64,000 nucleotides of DNA. Origin: Xanthobacteraceae bacterium. GTDB taxonomy: Bacteria > Pseudomonadota > Alphaproteobacteria > Rhizobiales > Xanthobacteraceae. The notes below the pieces were generated by a model. The model saw only the letters and a list, made by a program, of their open reading frames with translations. It did not search any database and was not told the origin of the DNA. The position numbers and the translations under genes were made by a program. How positions within the stretch are numbered: the first letter of the stretch is position 1; each line of letters begins with the position of its first letter. This document shows, piece after piece, positions 17,685 through 27,493 of the stretch. The DNA lies in assembly GCA_019635585.1 (NCBI GenBank), contig JAHBZE010000001.1, forward strand, positions 1,612,001-1,676,000, given 5' to 3'.

Positions 17685-20086
17685 AATTCACTCTCTCCTG
17701 GCTGAAGGATTATCTCTCGACCGACGCCACCGTCGCGCAGATTGCCGACAAGCTCACCGAAGTCGGACTTGAGGTCGAGTCGATCGAGGACAAGGCTGCC
17801 CAGCTCAGCGCGTTCGTGGTCGCGAATGTGATTTCCGCCGAGAAACATCCGAACGCGGACAAGCTTCGCGTCTGCATGGTCGATACCGGAGACGGCAATC
17901 CGATTCAGGTCGTCTGCGGCGCGCCGAATGCGCGCGGCGGGATGAAGGCCGTATTTGCGCGTCCCGGCACCACAATTCCGGCGAGCGGCGATGTTCTGAA
18001 GATCGGCGCGATCCGCGGCGTGGAATCGCGCGGCATGCTGGTCTCCGAGCGCGAGATGGGTCTCTCCGACGAACACGCCGGCATCATCGAAATGCCGGCG
18101 GATGCGCCGCTCGGGAAACCGTTCGCCGAAGTGCTCGGCTTCAACGATCCTGTGTTCGACGTGGCAGTCACGACCAACCGCCCCGACGCGCTCGGCGTAC
18201 ATGGGATCGCGCGCGATCTGGCGGCCGCCGGCCTCGGCACGTTCAACGACAAGCCGCCGAAGCCGGTCGCGGGCAAGTTTCCCTGCCCGATCAGGGCGAA
18301 GATCGAGGCGCCCGAGCTTTGCCCGGCCTTCGGCATGCGGCTCATTCGCGGCGTGAAGAACGGGCCGTCGCCGGAATGGCTGCAGAAGCGGCTGCGCGCG
18401 ATCGGATTGCGCCCGATCAGCGCGCTCGTTGATATCACTAACCTCCTCACGCATGACCGCTCGCGGCCGCTGCATGTGTTCGACGCGGCGAAAGTGAAGG
18501 GCGATCTCGTCATTCGCCGCGCGAAGCAGGGCGAGAAACTCTTGGCGCTCGACGGCAAGACTTACGAACTCGACGATACGATCTGCGTGATTTCCGACGA
18601 CGTTGCCGTAGAATCGCTCGCGGGCGTCATGGGCGGCGAGGAAAGCGGCGTTTCGGAAACGACGACGGACGTCGTGGTCGAATCCGCGCTCTGGAATCCG
18701 CTCAACATCGCGCAGACCGGCCGCAAGCTCGGCCTGCATTCGGATGCACGCTTCCGTTTCGAGCGCGCGGTCGATCCGGCTTTCATGCTGCCGGGGCTGG
18801 AACTTGCGACGCAGTTGATCTTGGAGATCTGCGGCGGCGAGCCGTCGGAGGTTTTCGTCGCGGGCGATGTGCCCGACACGAGCCGCGTGATCGATTTTCC
18901 GTTGAGCGAGCCGAAGCGGCTTACCGGCATCGAAATCAAGCCGGACGAGATCAAACGCATCCTTTCCGCACTCGGCTTCACCACCGCGGGCGCGGGCGAC
19001 ATACTTAAGGTCTCGCCGCCGAGCTGGCGCGGCGACATCGAAGGCAAAGCCGATCTCGTCGAGGAAGTCGTGCGGATCGCGGGCCTCGAGCGCGTACCGA
19101 TGACCCCGTTCGAGCGCGATGAAAATGCGCGGAAGCCCGTTCTGACCATGCTGCAGAAGCGTACCCGCGCTGCGAAGCGCGCGCTCGCCGCGCGCGGTTC
19201 GGTCGAGGGCGTGACGTGGTCCTTCATCTCGAAGGAACATGCCGAGCGTTTCGGCGGTGGCAAACCGGAAGTGGCGCTTTCCAATCCGATCGCGTCGGAC
19301 CTTTCCGACATGCGGCCGAGTTTGATCCCGGGCCTTGCGCTCGCCGCGCAGAAGAACGCCGACCGCGGCTATGCCGACGTCGCGCTGTTCGAGGTCGGGC
19401 AGATTTTCCTCGGCGACAAGCCGGAAGACCAATTGATCGCGGCAACGAGCCTGCGCCGGGGTGCCGCGAAAATTTCCGGCAACGGACGCCACTGGCAAGG
19501 CTCGGCAGGCAACGTCGATGTTTACGACGCGAAAGCCGATGCGCTGACGATTCTCGCGGCCTGCGGTGCACCGACGGACAAAGTGCAGATCGTCGCCGGC
19601 GGCCCGAACTATCTGCATCCGGGCCGCTCCGGCACGATCCAGCTCGGGCCGAAGCTCATCCTCGGTTACTTCGGCGAATTGCATCCGCTGACGTTAGATG
19701 CGCTCGACATCGAAGGCCCGGTCACGGTCGCGGAAGTTTTCCTCGACCGTCTTCCCGAACAGAAGGCGAAGCCGACCAAGGTGAAGCCAAAGCTGGAATT
19801 GTCTGCATTCCAACCGGTCACGCGTGATTTCGCGTTCCTGGTCGACCGTAAAGTCACGGCGGCCGAGATCATCCGCGCCGCGCAAGGTGCGGACAAGGGG
19901 CTGATCGCGAATATCGACGTGTTCGATCTTTACGAGGGCAAGGGCGTGCCGGAAGGCAAGAAGTCGCTTGCGATCGCCGTCACCTTGCAGCCGCGCGAGA
20001 AGACGCTGACGGATGCCGAGATCGACGCGGTCGCGAAGAAGATCGTGGACGAAGTCTCGAAGAAGACCGGCGCCCAACTTCGCTAG
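17681..20086 (+). CDS. pheT: Phenylalanyl-tRNA synthetase beta subunit
   Basis: Large subunit of PheRS, 801 residues, the standard bacterial length. It has an N-terminal EMAP/OB tRNA-binding domain (about 40-150: [20 protein letters not shown]), a B3/B4 editing region, B5 domain (about 400-475) and a C-terminal FDX-ACB anticodon-binding domain (about 705-800). GTG start at 17681. It converges with the ATP-pyrophosphatase gene, overlapping it by 4 bases, leaving no room for a separate terminator. Confidence 0.98.
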   Translation: MKFTLSWLKDYLSTDATVAQIADKLTEVGLEVESIEDKAAQLSAFVVANVISAEKHPNADKLRVCMVDTGDGNPIQVVCGAPNARGGMKAVFARPGTTIPASGDVLKIGAIRGVESRGMLVSEREMGLSDEHAGIIEMPADAPLGKPFAEVLGFNDPVFDVAVTTNRPDALGVHGIARDLAAAGLGTFNDKPPKPVAGKFPCPIRAKIEAPELCPAFGMRLIRGVKNGPSPEWLQKRLRAIGLRPISALVDITNLLTHDRSRPLHVFDAAKVKGDLVIRRAKQGEKLLALDGKTYELDDTICVISDDVAVESLAGVMGGEESGVSETTTDVVVESALWNPLNIAQTGRKLGLHSDARFRFERAVDPAFMLPGLELATQLILEICGGEPSEVFVAGDVPDTSRVIDFPLSEPKRLTGIEIKPDEIKRILSALGFTTAGAGDILKVSPPSWRGDIEGKADLVEEVVRIAGLERVPMTPFERDENARKPVLTMLQKRTRAAKRALAARGSVEGVTWSFISKEHAERFGGGKPEVALSNPIASDLSDMRPSLIPGLALAAQKNADRGYADVALFEVGQIFLGDKPEDQLIAATSLRRGAAKISGNGRHWQGSAGNVDVYDAKADALTILAACGAPTDKVQIVAGGPNYLHPGRSGTIQLGPKLILGYFGELHPLTLDALDIEGPVTVAEVFLDRLPEQKAKPTKVKPKLELSAFQPVTRDFAFLVDRKVTAAEIIRAAQGADKGLIANIDVFDLYEGKGVPEGKKSLAIAVTLQPREKTLTDAEIDAVAKKIVDEVSKKTGAQLR

Positions 20087-20748
20087 GCAAGCAGCAAATC
20101 CGCGAATACGAAGCCGTCGCGTTCGACGACTTCGCCGGTCTTCACTTCCAGATTTTTTGAGAACATCGGCCCGCCGGTGACGCAGGTATGAAACTCGCCG
20201 TTTTCGGCGCAGGGATCGACACCCGGCGGCAAGGCCGCGAGCAACGCTTCGCCAAATGCTTTTCCCGCAAGCTCGCGCGGCATCTTTCTCGGGTTGAGGC
20301 AGACGACGCGCGCCTGCACGCCGCCCGAAATCATTTCGCGCGCGAGTTGCCCGGTCGTAATTTTCCAGAGCGGAAACACCGGCGCGATACCCGTGCCGTG
20401 CAACTTCTCCTCGCGATAGGCGCGGATGTCCTCGAGAAACAGATCGCCGAAGATGATTTTCGTGATGCCGTTTGCGCGGGCGCTCGCTATCGCCTCGCCC
20501 ATGCGCGCTTCATAGATTTCATTCGGGCAGGGCGAGGGAATCATCACGGGGAAGAGCGGCAGGTTCGCGGCCTGCAACTGCGCATCGAGTATCTCCCGCC
20601 GCACGCCGTGCATCGAGACGCGGCCGAAATCTCCGGTGATCGTCGTGAGCGCGCCCACGATCTCGTATTCGCCTTCCTCTCGCGCACGATGGAGCGCCCA
20701 GGCTGCGTCCTTGCCCGAGGACCAGGAGATCAGCGCCTTCGGTTTCAT
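20083..20748 (-). CDS. PP-loop ATP-pyrophosphatase, diphthine-ammonia-ligase-like (DUF71)
   Basis: A 221-residue adenine nucleotide alpha hydrolase. The PP-loop SWSSGKDAAWALH lies at about residues 8-20 and EFHTCVTGGPMF is the conserved DUF71 C-terminal signature. Eukaryotic and archaeal relatives amidate diphthine on EF-2, which bacteria lack, so the bacterial role is unknown; it probably activates a substrate by adenylation. A monocistronic gene on the minus strand, tail-to-tail with pheT. Confidence 0.85.
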   Translation of the reverse strand: MKPKALISWSSGKDAAWALHRAREEGEYEIVGALTTITGDFGRVSMHGVRREILDAQLQAANLPLFPVMIPSPCPNEIYEARMGEAIASARANGITKIIFGDLFLEDIRAYREEKLHGTGIAPVFPLWKITTGQLAREMISGGVQARVVCLNPRKMPRELAGKAFGEALLAALPPGVDPCAENGEFHTCVTGGPMFSKNLEVKTGEVVERDGFVFADLLLA

Positions 20749-20949
20749 GCGTGAACGCCGCGACAGAAATGCCTTTGAAAACGTGTCGGCATGGTAAAAA
20801 CTGCTTTAATAGCAAGAGTCTAACACCCAAGTTACCGGGGCGGGAAAGGCGCCGCGCGCAGCCTTGTGAACCGCAATGAAACAAAATTCGGCTAGGCTTC
20901 GCTTCGGGGAAACGCTTTCGGCCCGGTATACCCGGGTGGGGACTACGTG

Positions 20950-21813
20950 ATGTCGGATATTGCGCAGAGCTGGCTGAGCCGCCGGCTGATCAAGTACCTC
21001 GAGCAGACTTCGCCGGGGCTCGAGCCTTTCACGCCGAGCGATCCTTCGGCGTTGGAATCCGTGCTGCAGCCCGGCGACGTGCTCCTGGTAGAGGGCAACA
21101 CGCGCGTCTCAGGAATCATCAAGTACCTAACGCAGTCTACCTGGTCGCACTCCGCGCTTTATGTCGGTCCGCGCTTCAACAAGCGTGCGATGGACGGCAA
21201 GCCGCATGTCCTGATCGAGGCCAATCTCGGTCAGGGCGTGATCACCGCGTCGCTTTCGAAATATACCTCGTTCCATACCCGCGTCTGTCGCCCAGTCGGA
21301 CTTTCGGAAGAAGACCGCGAGCGCGTGGTCGAATACATGATCAAGCGCCTCGGCATCGAATACGACGTGAAGAACATCATCGACCTGATGCGCTATCTCG
21401 TGCCGGTGCCGGTGCCGGCGCGCTTCCGCCGCCGCATGCTTTCCTTCGGCTCGGGCGTGCCAACCAAAGTGATCTGCTCCGGCTTGATCGCGCAGGCCTT
21501 CGAGTCGGTGCGATATCCGATCCTGCCGCGCATCGAGCTGGTCGAGAGCAAGGAGAAGCGCCGCGAGATTTTGCACATCCGGCATCACTCGCTCTACATG
21601 CCGCGCGACTTCGACATCTCGCCCTATTTCCGTATCGTGAAGCCCACGATCGAACTCGGCTTCGACTATCACAGCTTGCGCTGGGCGAACCGGCCCATGC
21701 CGCCGGAAGAGGAGCGGGACGATATGCCCCGCCCTTTAGCGGAGGGCGGGAATCCGCCCCTCGTCCCCGATCTTCCTGAGCCTGTCGCAGCGGCCGCCTC
21801 AATCAAGGCGTAA
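20950..21813 (+). CDS. Permuted NlpC/P60 (YiiX/YaeF-like) cysteine hydrolase
   Basis: A 287-residue protein with the circularly permuted papain-like arrangement: the catalytic His (His67, STWSHSALYVG) comes before the catalytic Cys (Cys176, KVICSGLIAQAF). YiiX/YaeF-type enzymes are predicted to cut amide bonds of lipids or peptides. No signal peptide is seen, and the C-terminal tail is Pro/Glu rich. The ATG at 20950 is chosen over an adjacent GTG at 20947 because of its spacing from GGGGA. A CysZ-like membrane protein gene follows 21 bases later, probably in the same operon. Confidence 0.82.
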   Translation: MSDIAQSWLSRRLIKYLEQTSPGLEPFTPSDPSALESVLQPGDVLLVEGNTRVSGIIKYLTQSTWSHSALYVGPRFNKRAMDGKPHVLIEANLGQGVITASLSKYTSFHTRVCRPVGLSEEDRERVVEYMIKRLGIEYDVKNIIDLMRYLVPVPVPARFRRRMLSFGSGVPTKVICSGLIAQAFESVRYPILPRIELVESKEKRREILHIRHHSLYMPRDFDISPYFRIVKPTIELGFDYHSLRWANRPMPPEEERDDMPRPLAEGGNPPLVPDLPEPVAAAASIKA

Positions 21814-21834
21814 TGCCTGCTACAAGCGCGTGGC

Positions 21835-22530
21835 ATGATTTCCGACGCCCTCGGCGCTTTCGCGCAAACCTTCTCGCCCGCGCTTAGGAAGATTCTTCTG
21901 AAGTCGGTCGGGCTTGCCCTGCTCCTGCTGATCGCACTCGGCGGCGCGCTGCAATGGCTTTTGCGCCTGTTAATGCCGCTCGCGCACCCTTACGACTATA
22001 TCGCCGAAATCCTGCTCGGCGTGCTGACGCTGACCGTCGCTTTCTTCACCATGGCGCCGGTCACTTCCGCGATCGGCGCACTGTTCGTGGACGATGTCGC
22101 GGACGAAGTGGAGCGGACGAAGTTTCCCGCGGACCCGGTCGGCAAACCTTTGCCGATGACGCGGGCGATCATCCTCTCGGTGAAATTCTTCGGCGTGGTG
22201 CTGCTCGTCAATCTCGTTGCGCTGCTTCTGTGGTTCGTGATTCCGGGGCTGAACGTCGGCGTGTTCTTCATCGCCAACGCCTATCTCTTGAGCCGGGAAT
22301 ATTTCGAGCTTGCGGCCATGCGCTACCGCACGCCCGAAGAAGCGCGGCGTCTGCGGCAGCAGAACGCGGTGCCGATCTTCATTTCCGGCATGGTGATCGC
22401 CGCGGTGGTGCTGGTGCCGGTGCTGAACCTGATCACGCCGGTCTTCGCCACTGCCTTCATGGTGCGGCGGCACAAACGCTTCATGCCGAAGCGCGAACTG
22501 TTGCCGCCGGAGCGCGGTGCCGGAATCTAG
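21835..22530 (+). CDS. EI24/CysZ-like integral membrane protein
   Basis: A 231-residue multi-pass membrane protein of the EI24/CysZ family. Four to five hydrophobic segments are visible (about 22-48, 60-85, 112-140 and 185-205). DDVADEVER and ANAYLLSREYFELAAMR are the typical cytoplasmic segments. E. coli CysZ takes up sulfate, but many relatives lack any link to sulfur genes, and none is seen here, so I leave the substrate open. It overlaps the nth stop by 4 bases (convergent). Confidence 0.82.
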   Translation: MISDALGAFAQTFSPALRKILLKSVGLALLLLIALGGALQWLLRLLMPLAHPYDYIAEILLGVLTLTVAFFTMAPVTSAIGALFVDDVADEVERTKFPADPVGKPLPMTRAIILSVKFFGVVLLVNLVALLLWFVIPGLNVGVFFIANAYLLSREYFELAAMRYRTPEEARRLRQQNAVPIFISGMVIAAVVLVPVLNLITPVFATAFMVRRHKRFMPKRELLPPERGAGI

Positions 22531-23231
22531 AGCGTCTTCTCCGGCCAGAGGCAAAGATCGTTGATAATGCAGGCCGGGCATTTGGGATTGCGCGCAAGAC
22601 ACGTGTAGCGCCCGTGCAGGATCAGCCAGTGATGCGCGTGCGTCATGAAGCGGTCCGGAATCACGCGCATCAGCTCCAACTCGACTTCCAGCGGATTTTT
22701 TCCGGGCGCAAGCCCCGTGCGATTGCTCACGCGAAAGACATGCGTATCGACCGCCATGGTCGGTTCGCCGAAGGCGATGTTGAGCACGACATTCGCCGTT
22801 TTCCGTCCTGCGCCGGGGAGCGCCTGCAATTCCTCGCGCGTTTTCGGCACATGGCTATTGTGCTTCTCGATCAGCATTTTCGAGAGCGCGATCACGTTCT
22901 TCGCTTTGCCTTTGTAGAGGCCGATAGTCTTGATGTAGTCGCGCAGCCTCTCCTCGCCGAGCGCAACCATCTTCTCGGGCGTGTCGGCGACCTGAAACAG
23001 CGCGCGCGTCGCCTTGTTCACGCCAGCGTCGGTCGCCTGCGCCGAAAGTACGACCGCGACCAGGAGCGTGAAATGATTGACCGATTCCAGTTCGCCCTTG
23101 GGGTGTGGGTTGGCCTTGTGGAATCGAGTAAAGGCTTCCGTGACTACGGCCTCGCTCCAGCGCTTTGCCGCCGCTTTTTCGCGCGGGGACGGCTTTGCTG
23201 CGCGCTTTTTGACGGTCGCTTTTTTGCCCAT
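22527..23231 (-). CDS. nth: Endonuclease III (DNA glycosylase/AP lyase)
   Basis: Base-excision repair glycosylase for oxidised pyrimidines. It has 234 residues. The helix-hairpin-helix LPGAGRKTANVV holds catalytic Lys144, Asp162 lies in VDTHVFR, and the [4Fe-4S] cluster ligands are C211, C218, C221 and C227. The start MGKKATVKKR at 23231 has AGAGG just upstream. Only 20 bases separate it from the divergent DUF2244 gene. Confidence 0.96.
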   Translation of the reverse strand: MGKKATVKKRAAKPSPREKAAAKRWSEAVVTEAFTRFHKANPHPKGELESVNHFTLLVAVVLSAQATDAGVNKATRALFQVADTPEKMVALGEERLRDYIKTIGLYKGKAKNVIALSKMLIEKHNSHVPKTREELQALPGAGRKTANVVLNIAFGEPTMAVDTHVFRVSNRTGLAPGKNPLEVELELMRVIPDRFMTHAHHWLILHGRYTCLARNPKCPACIINDLCLWPEKTL

Positions 23232-23239
23232 CCGTCCTC

Positions 23240-23245
23240 TATAAT
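23240..23245 (+). promoter_or_regulatory. TATAAT -10 element directly before the DUF2244 gene
   Basis: A perfect TATAAT ends 6 bases before the ATG at 23252. A start about 7 bases after the -10 would fall on the A of the ATG, giving a leaderless mRNA. No good -35 at 17 bases is visible (TTGACG at 23209-23214 is too far). Confidence 0.4.
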
Positions 23246-23251
23246 TCCCGG

Positions 23252-23737
23252 ATGCAGGCGAGCAACCCGATTCCGGAAACGACGCTCCTGTTCGAGCGCT
23301 TATCCCCGCACCGCTCATTGGACTCGCGCGGTTTTGCAATCGTGATGGGCGTGCTGGGTGTCGCCAGCTTCATCCTCGGCGTCGCTTTCCTGTCGCTCGG
23401 CGCATGGCCGATTTTCGGTTTTCTCGGCCTCGATGTGCTGCTGGTCTATATCGCGTTCCGCGCCAATTTCCGTGCGGCACGAGCGTTCGAGGAAATTCTT
23501 GTGACCCCGGTGCGGCTCGTCTGGCGGCGCGTCTCGCCGCGTGGCGAAGCGCGCGAGGACACCATGAACCCGCGCTGGGTTCGGCTCGAGACGACTTCGG
23601 ACGAACTTTCCGGCGTCACGCGAATTGCGCTGACCGAGCGGCGGATCACCCGCGTCATCGGCTCGTTCCTGCCGCCGATCGGCAAGGAAAAACTCGCAAA
23701 AAATCTCGCGGCAGCACTCGCGAACGCGAAACGCTAG
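23252..23737 (+). CDS. DUF2244 membrane protein
   Basis: A 161-residue protein of the DUF2244 family. LSPHRSLDSRGF precedes two adjacent membrane helices (about 28-50 and 52-70), followed by a soluble C-terminal part beginning ARAFEEILVTPVRLVWRRV. The function is unknown; in alphaproteobacteria the family often sits near nth or cytochrome oxidase genes. There is no Shine-Dalgarno in the 20-base gap before it. Confidence 0.85.
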   Translation: MQASNPIPETTLLFERLSPHRSLDSRGFAIVMGVLGVASFILGVAFLSLGAWPIFGFLGLDVLLVYIAFRANFRAARAFEEILVTPVRLVWRRVSPRGEAREDTMNPRWVRLETTSDELSGVTRIALTERRITRVIGSFLPPIGKEKLAKNLAAALANAKR

Positions 23738-23816
23738 AGCCTTTTCGCCCGCGAAATCGGGTGGTTTCGCGCTATTCTCACGCCTATGTCCTCCCAAGAT
23801 GACGGAGGACTTTCTC

Positions 23817-24689
23817 ATGCTCGCAAGACCTATGAAAATCTCGGATGCCAGCGATCGTCAGGACTATGAGACCGTCCGGCGCGCGATCGAGTTTCTGACG
23901 AAGAAATTCCGCGAGCAGCCGGAAGTGGAAGCGGTCGCCGCCGCCACCGGCACCGATCCGCGCCACTTGAACGAACTCTTCCGCCGCTGGTGCGGGCTAA
24001 CACCGAAAGCGTTTTTGCAGGCGGTCACGCTCGACAACGCGAAGAAGCTGCTAGCGGACGCGCCCAATATTCTGGAGGCGAGCTACGAACTCGGCCTTTC
24101 CGGGCCGGGACGGCTGCACGACCTTTTCGTCGTGCATGAAGCCATGTCGCCGGGCGAATGGAAGACCGGCGGCGAGGGCATGGAAATCCGTTACGGCTTT
24201 CATCCCTCGCCGTTCGGGACCGCGCTCGTGATGATAACCAAGCGCGGACTTTGCGGGCTCGCTTTCGCCGATCCTGGCAAGGAAGCAGCCGCGCTCAAGG
24301 ACATGCGCGCGCGCTGGAAAAACGCGCGCTACGTCGAGGATTCGGCATCGACCGCCGACATCGCCGCGCGCATCTTCCAGTCGGATCGCTGGAAGCCCGA
24401 CACGCCGCTTCGCGTCGTCCTCATCGGCACCGATTTCGAAGTGCGGGTCTGGGAAACGCTTCTGAAAGTGCCGCTCGGACGCGCTGCGACCTACAGCGAA
24501 GTCGCGCGGCAGATCGGAAAGGCGAACGCGCCGCGCGCGGTCGGTGCCGCGGTCGGCAAGAATCCGATTTCTTTCGTAGTGCCGTGTCACCGCATCGTCG
24601 GCTCGAACGGCGCGCTCACCGGCTATCACTGGGGATTGACGCGCAAGCGCGCGATGCTCGGCTGGGAACAGGCGAAGCTGATCGCGTAA
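23817..24689 (+). CDS. AraC-type HTH / methylated-DNA-protein cysteine methyltransferase fusion (Ada-like)
   Basis: A 290-residue fusion. The N-terminal third is an AraC-type DNA-binding domain (helix ATGTDPRHLNELFRRWCG). The C-terminal half is the O6-methylguanine-DNA methyltransferase domain with active Cys257 in VVPCHRIVGSNGALTGY. The metal-binding N-Ada domain that senses methylphosphotriesters in E. coli Ada is absent, so classic Ada induction is unlikely; it may act mainly as a repair protein. The ATG at 23817 is chosen for GGAGG 8 bases upstream, over an ATG at 23799. Confidence 0.92.
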   Translation: MLARPMKISDASDRQDYETVRRAIEFLTKKFREQPEVEAVAAATGTDPRHLNELFRRWCGLTPKAFLQAVTLDNAKKLLADAPNILEASYELGLSGPGRLHDLFVVHEAMSPGEWKTGGEGMEIRYGFHPSPFGTALVMITKRGLCGLAFADPGKEAAALKDMRARWKNARYVEDSASTADIAARIFQSDRWKPDTPLRVVLIGTDFEVRVWETLLKVPLGRAATYSEVARQIGKANAPRAVGAAVGKNPISFVVPCHRIVGSNGALTGYHWGLTRKRAMLGWEQAKLIA

Positions 24690-24692
24690 CAC

Positions 24693-25313
24693 TTACGAGG
24701 CGAGATCGAGCTTTTCGGCGACCGTAGAGTCGGCGTTCAGCTTGTAGATGATCGGCACGCCGGTCGAGAGCTCGCGTTTGATGATGCTCTCGGGCGTATG
24801 CTTCTCCAGCACCATGATCAGCGCGCGCAGCGAATTGCCGTGAGCCGCGACCAGCGTGCGTTCGCCGCGCAAGACGCCCGGTAAAATGTTCTGCACATAA
24901 TAAGGCAGCGCACGGGCGACGGTGTCTTTCAAACTCTCCCCGCCCGGCGGCGGCGTGTCATAGGAGCGGCGCCAGATATGCACCTGCTCCTCGCCCCACT
25001 TCTTGCGGGCGTCGTCCTTGTTCAGGCCGTTCAGATCGCCGTAGTCGCGCTCGTTCAGTGCCTGATCCTTGTGAACCGTAATCCCGCTTTGGCCCATCTC
25101 GTCGAGCACGAGGCCAAGCGTGCGTTGCGCGCGCTTGAGCGCCGAAGTGTAGGCGACATCGAAAGTAATGCCGCGCTCTTTCAGGCGCTTGCCCGCGGTC
25201 TTGGCCTCGCCGACGCCCTGCTCGGTCAGATCGACGTCGCGCCAGCCGGTGAAAAGATTTTTCAGATTCCACTCACTCTGGCCGTGACGGACGAGAACCA
25301 GCAAGCGTTCCAT
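24693..25313 (-). CDS. gpmA: 2,3-bisphosphoglycerate-dependent phosphoglycerate mutase
   Basis: Glycolytic/gluconeogenic enzyme interconverting 3- and 2-phosphoglycerate. It has 206 residues, the short alphaproteobacterial form. The phospho-histidine is His11 ([11 protein letters not shown]), ERDYGDLNG carries the catalytic Glu, and the second His lies in [11 protein letters not shown]. Last gene of a minus-strand run from dapB, 81 bases after the small membrane protein. Confidence 0.96.
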   Translation of the reverse strand: MERLLVLVRHGQSEWNLKNLFTGWRDVDLTEQGVGEAKTAGKRLKERGITFDVAYTSALKRAQRTLGLVLDEMGQSGITVHKDQALNERDYGDLNGLNKDDARKKWGEEQVHIWRRSYDTPPPGGESLKDTVARALPYYVQNILPGVLRGERTLVAAHGNSLRALIMVLEKHTPESIIKRELSTGVPIIYKLNADSTVAEKLDLAS

Positions 25314-25394
25314 TCCCTTATTCCTATATATGCACGCGGACGAAGAAGTTTTCGGCGAAGCGCATAGCGAGATAAGCCTTCGCTGTCGATATGA

Positions 25395-25613
25395 CTACCG
25401 GCCGCGTTGCGCGGCAAGCCTGCCCAGCATCATGGCCGCGATCCCGAACAGCACCACGCAAAAGCCCGCGCCGAGCGAGATCGTGCGCGGCGCAATGCCT
25501 GTGAGCCGCGCGAGCCAGGGTGTGCCGAGAAAATAAACGTAGAGTGCGGCGAGGAGCAGAATCAGACTGGCGTAGACGTAGCGCTTCACGGCGTCACGAA
25601 AGTCCGAGTACAT
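25395..25613 (-). CDS. Small two-helix membrane protein between dapB and gpmA
   Basis: A 72-residue protein with two predicted membrane helices (about 13-34 and 48-66) joined by a loop [14 protein letters not shown], ending with basic residues. I do not recognise a family. The start [12 protein letters not shown] at 25613 lies inside the dapB 3' end (20-base overlap), so translation is probably coupled. Longer in-frame upstream sequence is Arg-rich and unlikely to be coding. Confidence 0.7.
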   Translation of the reverse strand: MYSDFRDAVKRYVYASLILLLAALYVYFLGTPWLARLTGIAPRTISLGAGFCVVLFGIAAMMLGRLAAQRGR

Positions 25614-26403
25614 CCGCCATCGAATAGATGCCGGGCTTCTTGCCCTTGCCCCACTTCGCGGCGGCGAGCGCCCCGCGCGCAAAGATCATGCGATCTTCGG
25701 CCTTGTGTGTCAGTTCGATGCGCTCGGAGGGGCCTGCGAAAATCACGCTATGCTCGCCGACCACGGTACCGCCGCGCAGCGTAGCAAAACCGATGGCGCC
25801 GCTCTTGCGCGCACCGGTATGGCCGTCGCGCGAGCGCACGGAATTTTCTTCGAGCGCGATCTTGCGTCCTTCGGCGGCGGCATTGCCGAGCAACAACGCG
25901 GTGCCGGACGGCGCATCCACCTTCTTGTTGTGGTGCATTTCCAGCACCTCGATATCGAACTCCGGCCCAAGCGCGGCCGCCGCGCGCTTCACGAGTGCTG
26001 CGAGCAGGTTCACGCCGAGGCTCATGTTGCCAGAGCGCACGAGCGCAGCATGCCGCGCCGCGGCTTCCAGCTTCGCATCATCTGCAGAGGAAAGTCCGGT
26101 CGTGCCGATCACGTGCACGATCCGCGCCTGCGCGGCGAGCCCGGCAAGCGCCACGGTCGATGCGGGCGTCGTGAAATCGATGATGGCGTCGGCCTGCGCG
26201 ACCAAAGGCAGCGCATCGGTCGTCACCTTCTTGCCCGAAGGCGAGAGGCCCGCGAGCGTTCCGGTATCGGCGCCGATTTCGGCCGCACCTTCGCGGTCCA
26301 CCGCGCCGGCCAGTGCGAAACCCGGCACTTCATGGATCGCGCGCAAAAGCGTGCGGCCCATGCGGCCACCGGCACCGGCAATGACAAGACGAAGTTCGGC
26401 CAT
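25594..26403 (-). CDS. dapB: 4-hydroxy-tetrahydrodipicolinate reductase
   Basis: Second committed step of lysine/diaminopimelate synthesis: NAD(P)H reduction of the DapA product. It has 269 residues. The Rossmann [10 protein letters not shown] lies near residue 10, and the substrate region [14 protein letters not shown] is intact. Located 66 bases after the DUF1330 gene, and linked to gpmA downstream, a gene order common in Rhizobiales. Confidence 0.97.
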   Translation of the reverse strand: MAELRLVIAGAGGRMGRTLLRAIHEVPGFALAGAVDREGAAEIGADTGTLAGLSPSGKKVTTDALPLVAQADAIIDFTTPASTVALAGLAAQARIVHVIGTTGLSSADDAKLEAAARHAALVRSGNMSLGVNLLAALVKRAAAALGPEFDIEVLEMHHNKKVDAPSGTALLLGNAAAEGRKIALEENSVRSRDGHTGARKSGAIGFATLRGGTVVGEHSVIFAGPSERIELTHKAEDRMIFARGALAAAKWGKGKKPGIYSMADVLGLS

Positions 26404-26469
26404 TTCTCGCGCTCCAAAGTCGAGCGCGGGTATAGCGCGGGTCGGCCGTTCAAGAAAGCGCGGGCGGGT

Positions 26470-26775
26470 TCAGGACGGCTGCGGGCCGTCGTAGCCCTCG
26501 ATGATGACGATGTCGCCCTCTGAGATCGGCGCGCGGATCGAGATCGCGTGCTTGTATTCGGGCGAGTGGTAGCAATCGACCGCCGCCTGATAGCTCGGAA
26601 ATTCGATCACCACGTTGCGCGAGCGCGAGGAGCCTTCCGGATTCTCGAACTTGCCGCCGCGCACGATGAACTTCGCGCCGTATTTCTTGAAGGCGATCGC
26701 ATTCGCATCGCGATATTTGCCGTACACTGCGTCGTCGCGGACATCGACGCGCGCAATCCAGTAGCCCTTTGCCAT
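26470..26775 (-). CDS. DUF1330 domain protein
   Basis: A 101-residue ferredoxin-like alpha/beta-barrel protein of the DUF1330 family. AKGYWIARVDV, KYGAKFIVRGG and VVIEFPSYQAAVDCYHSPEY are typical. The function is unknown. The MAKGYW start at 26775 is preferred over a site 14 codons upstream in the spacer. It lies 10 bases after pyrF and 66 bases before dapB on the same strand. Confidence 0.88.
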   Translation of the reverse strand: MAKGYWIARVDVRDDAVYGKYRDANAIAFKKYGAKFIVRGGKFENPEGSSRSRNVVIEFPSYQAAVDCYHSPEYKHAISIRAPISEGDIVIIEGYDGPQPS

Positions 26776-26785
26776 TTCGCTCCCC

Positions 26786-27493
26786 TTATTTTTTTGCCTG
26801 TTCGATTTCCCCGACAATGGCTTCTGCCGCCGCTTTCGGATCTTCCGCTGCGAGAATTGGCCTGCCGATCACCATGTAATCGACACCGGCCTTGATCGCG
26901 TCACCCGGCGCCATGACGCGCTTCTGGTCGCCCTTCTCGCTCCCGGCAGGACGAATGCCGGGCGTGACCAAGATCATCTTCGCGCCGAGCCGCTGACGCA
27001 GGTCTTTCGCTTCCGCCGCCGAGCTTACGATGCCGTCGATGCCGATGGCTTCCGCTTGCGCGGCGCGGCGCGCAATCAATTCCGGCACGGTCGTCGAGTA
27101 GCCCGCGTCTTTCAGGTCGTTGTCGTCCCACGAAGTCAGCACCGTGACGGCGAGCAGATCGAGATCGCTATCCTCGCGGCCTTCGACCGCGGCACGCATG
27201 GTCTGCGGAAAGGCATGCACCGTCAGGAACGTGGCGCCGAGTTTCGCCGCGCGGCGGGTCGCGTGCATGACGGTGTTGCCGATGTCATGCAGCTTCATGT
27301 CGAGAAAGACCTTCTTGCCGCTGTGCACGAGGTCTTCGGCGAGCGAAAGGCCGCCTGCCATCACGAGCTCAAAACCGATCTTGTAGAAATTGACGCTGTC
27401 GCCGAGCGTCCAGATCGCTTTTTCCGCGGCTTCGACATCGGAGAAGTCGAGCGCGACGATGACGCGGTCGCGGGCGGCGATATCCACGCTCAT
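26786..27493 (-). CDS. pyrF: Orotidine 5'-phosphate decarboxylase
   Basis: Last step of UMP synthesis. It has 235 residues. The catalytic Lys-Asp network is in [22 protein letters not shown] is the N-terminal Asp strand and VTPGIRP the phosphate loop. Its start overlaps the end of the FMN reductase gene by 4 bases, indicating one operon. Confidence 0.97.
   Translation of the reverse strand: MSVDIAARDRVIVALDFSDVEAAEKAIWTLGDSVNFYKIGFELVMAGGLSLAEDLVHSGKKVFLDMKLHDIGNTVMHATRRAAKLGATFLTVHAFPQTMRAAVEGREDSDLDLLAVTVLTSWDDNDLKDAGYSTTVPELIARRAAQAEAIGIDGIVSSAAEAKDLRQRLGAKMILVTPGIRPAGSEKGDQKRVMAPGDAIKAGVDYMVIGRPILAAEDPKAAAEAIVGEIEQAKK

Noticed and set aside
17630-19684. A 684-codon open frame on the minus strand
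   Set aside because: Antisense shadow of pheT; no recognisable domain and a composition typical of mirror frames in high-GC DNA.
20749-20946. TTGAAA with AT-rich stretches between the ATP-pyrophosphatase and the cysteine hydrolase
   Set aside because: Spacing between the -35-like and possible -10 elements is 14 or 24 bases, so no promoter was called.
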